A stretch of DNA of 14,270 bases from contig CAYLNH010000185.1 in the NCBI GenBank assembly GCA_964384625.1, forward strand, positions 1-14,270, written 5' to 3'. This DNA is from CAYLNH01 sp964384625. GTDB taxonomy: Bacteria > Verrucomicrobiota > Lentisphaeria > JABSQK01. Made by a program: the position numbers and the translations under genes. A model generated the notes under the pieces. That model saw nothing but the letters and a program-made list of their open reading frames with translations, was not told the origin of the DNA and searched no databases. Of the stretch, positions 14,105 through 14,270 are shown in pieces; the stretch's first letter is position 1; each line of letters begins with the position of its first letter.

Positions 14105-14270
14105 GCCCAGCCGCGGGTGCCAACGGCACCCCGCTTATGTGTGGCGATATCCTCCCTTCCCGCCGTGCCCCGTGTCCCGGATGCGGGCTTCCGCCCTTGA
14201 GGAGCTTCCGCCTTCCGAGACTGTCGATTTAGTCGCATTTCGTCAAATTCTGCGCCCTGAAGGGGCTGCC
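14105..14270. other. Hairpin-rich spacer at the window end
   Basis: No gene is supported. GCGGGTGCC (14113-14121) pairs with GGCACCCCGC (14125-14134) around AAC, with one bulged base. Farther on, GCTTCCGCC occurs twice, the second time as part of GAGCTTCCGCCTTCCGAG (14202-14219), and the sequence ends in GCGCCCTGAAGGGGCTGCC, which contains the short inverted pair CCCT/AGGG. These look like more interspersed palindromic repeat pieces. Confidence 0.4.

Noticed and set aside
13999..14238. 79-codon minus-strand frame at the window end
   Set aside because: It overlaps palindromic repeat pieces, has a low-complexity Arg/Gly/Lys composition and no recognisable domain.

Overview
The window is GC-rich DNA that looks chromosomal and bacterial. 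It holds ten confidently called protein-coding genes on both strands and one short possible gene. No tRNA, rRNA, CRISPR array, phage module or intact transposase was seen. Several intergenic spaces are packed with short palindromes and tandem or interspersed repeats. That texture, together with the gene set (a Ser/Thr kinase with extra C-terminal domains, a hybrid histidine kinase, few strong Shine-Dalgarno sites), would fit a PVC-type or similar Gram-negative lineage. This placement is inference only, since no phylogenetic marker is present.

Layout. 1-756: gene-free repeat mosaic ending in a 56-bp tandem array (484-748) that abuts the stop codon of tgt (minus). A 74-bp divergent spacer separates tgt from a plus-strand hybrid histidine kinase (1941-3995), followed by an exported protein of unknown function (4086-5042) and a possible 43-residue membrane protein (5113-5244). 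The latter runs into an inverted-repeat-bounded segment (5226-5496). A bifunctional PabB-PabC folate gene lies on the minus strand (5629-7368). Next comes a 460-bp spacer with micro-hairpins, a strong minus-strand terminator and a pair of competing hairpins. A minus-strand Ser/Thr kinase fused to a cyclic-nucleotide-binding-like domain (7829-9661) is divergent from the plus-strand run mazG-nadR-pnuC (9716-12207). A repeat-containing 133-bp gap, a PIG-L/LmbE deacetylase (12341-13147) and a NYN-OST-HTH putative RNA-binding nuclease (13214-14020) follow. The window ends in hairpin-rich spacer.

How the genes fit together. nadR and pnuC form a compact NAD-salvage pair: PnuC imports nicotinamide riboside or a related precursor, and NadR phosphorylates and adenylylates it. 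They are preceded by the nucleotide pyrophosphohydrolase mazG and are probably co-transcribed with it. tgt (queuosine tRNA modification) and pabBC (p-aminobenzoate for folate) are housekeeping singletons. Two signalling proteins, the hybrid histidine kinase and the kinase-cNBD protein, have no obvious dedicated output gene nearby. No clear new multi-gene defence or metabolic system is visible. The most unusual items are the kinase fusion, the NYN-OST-HTH protein, the 56-bp array and the inverted-repeat element.
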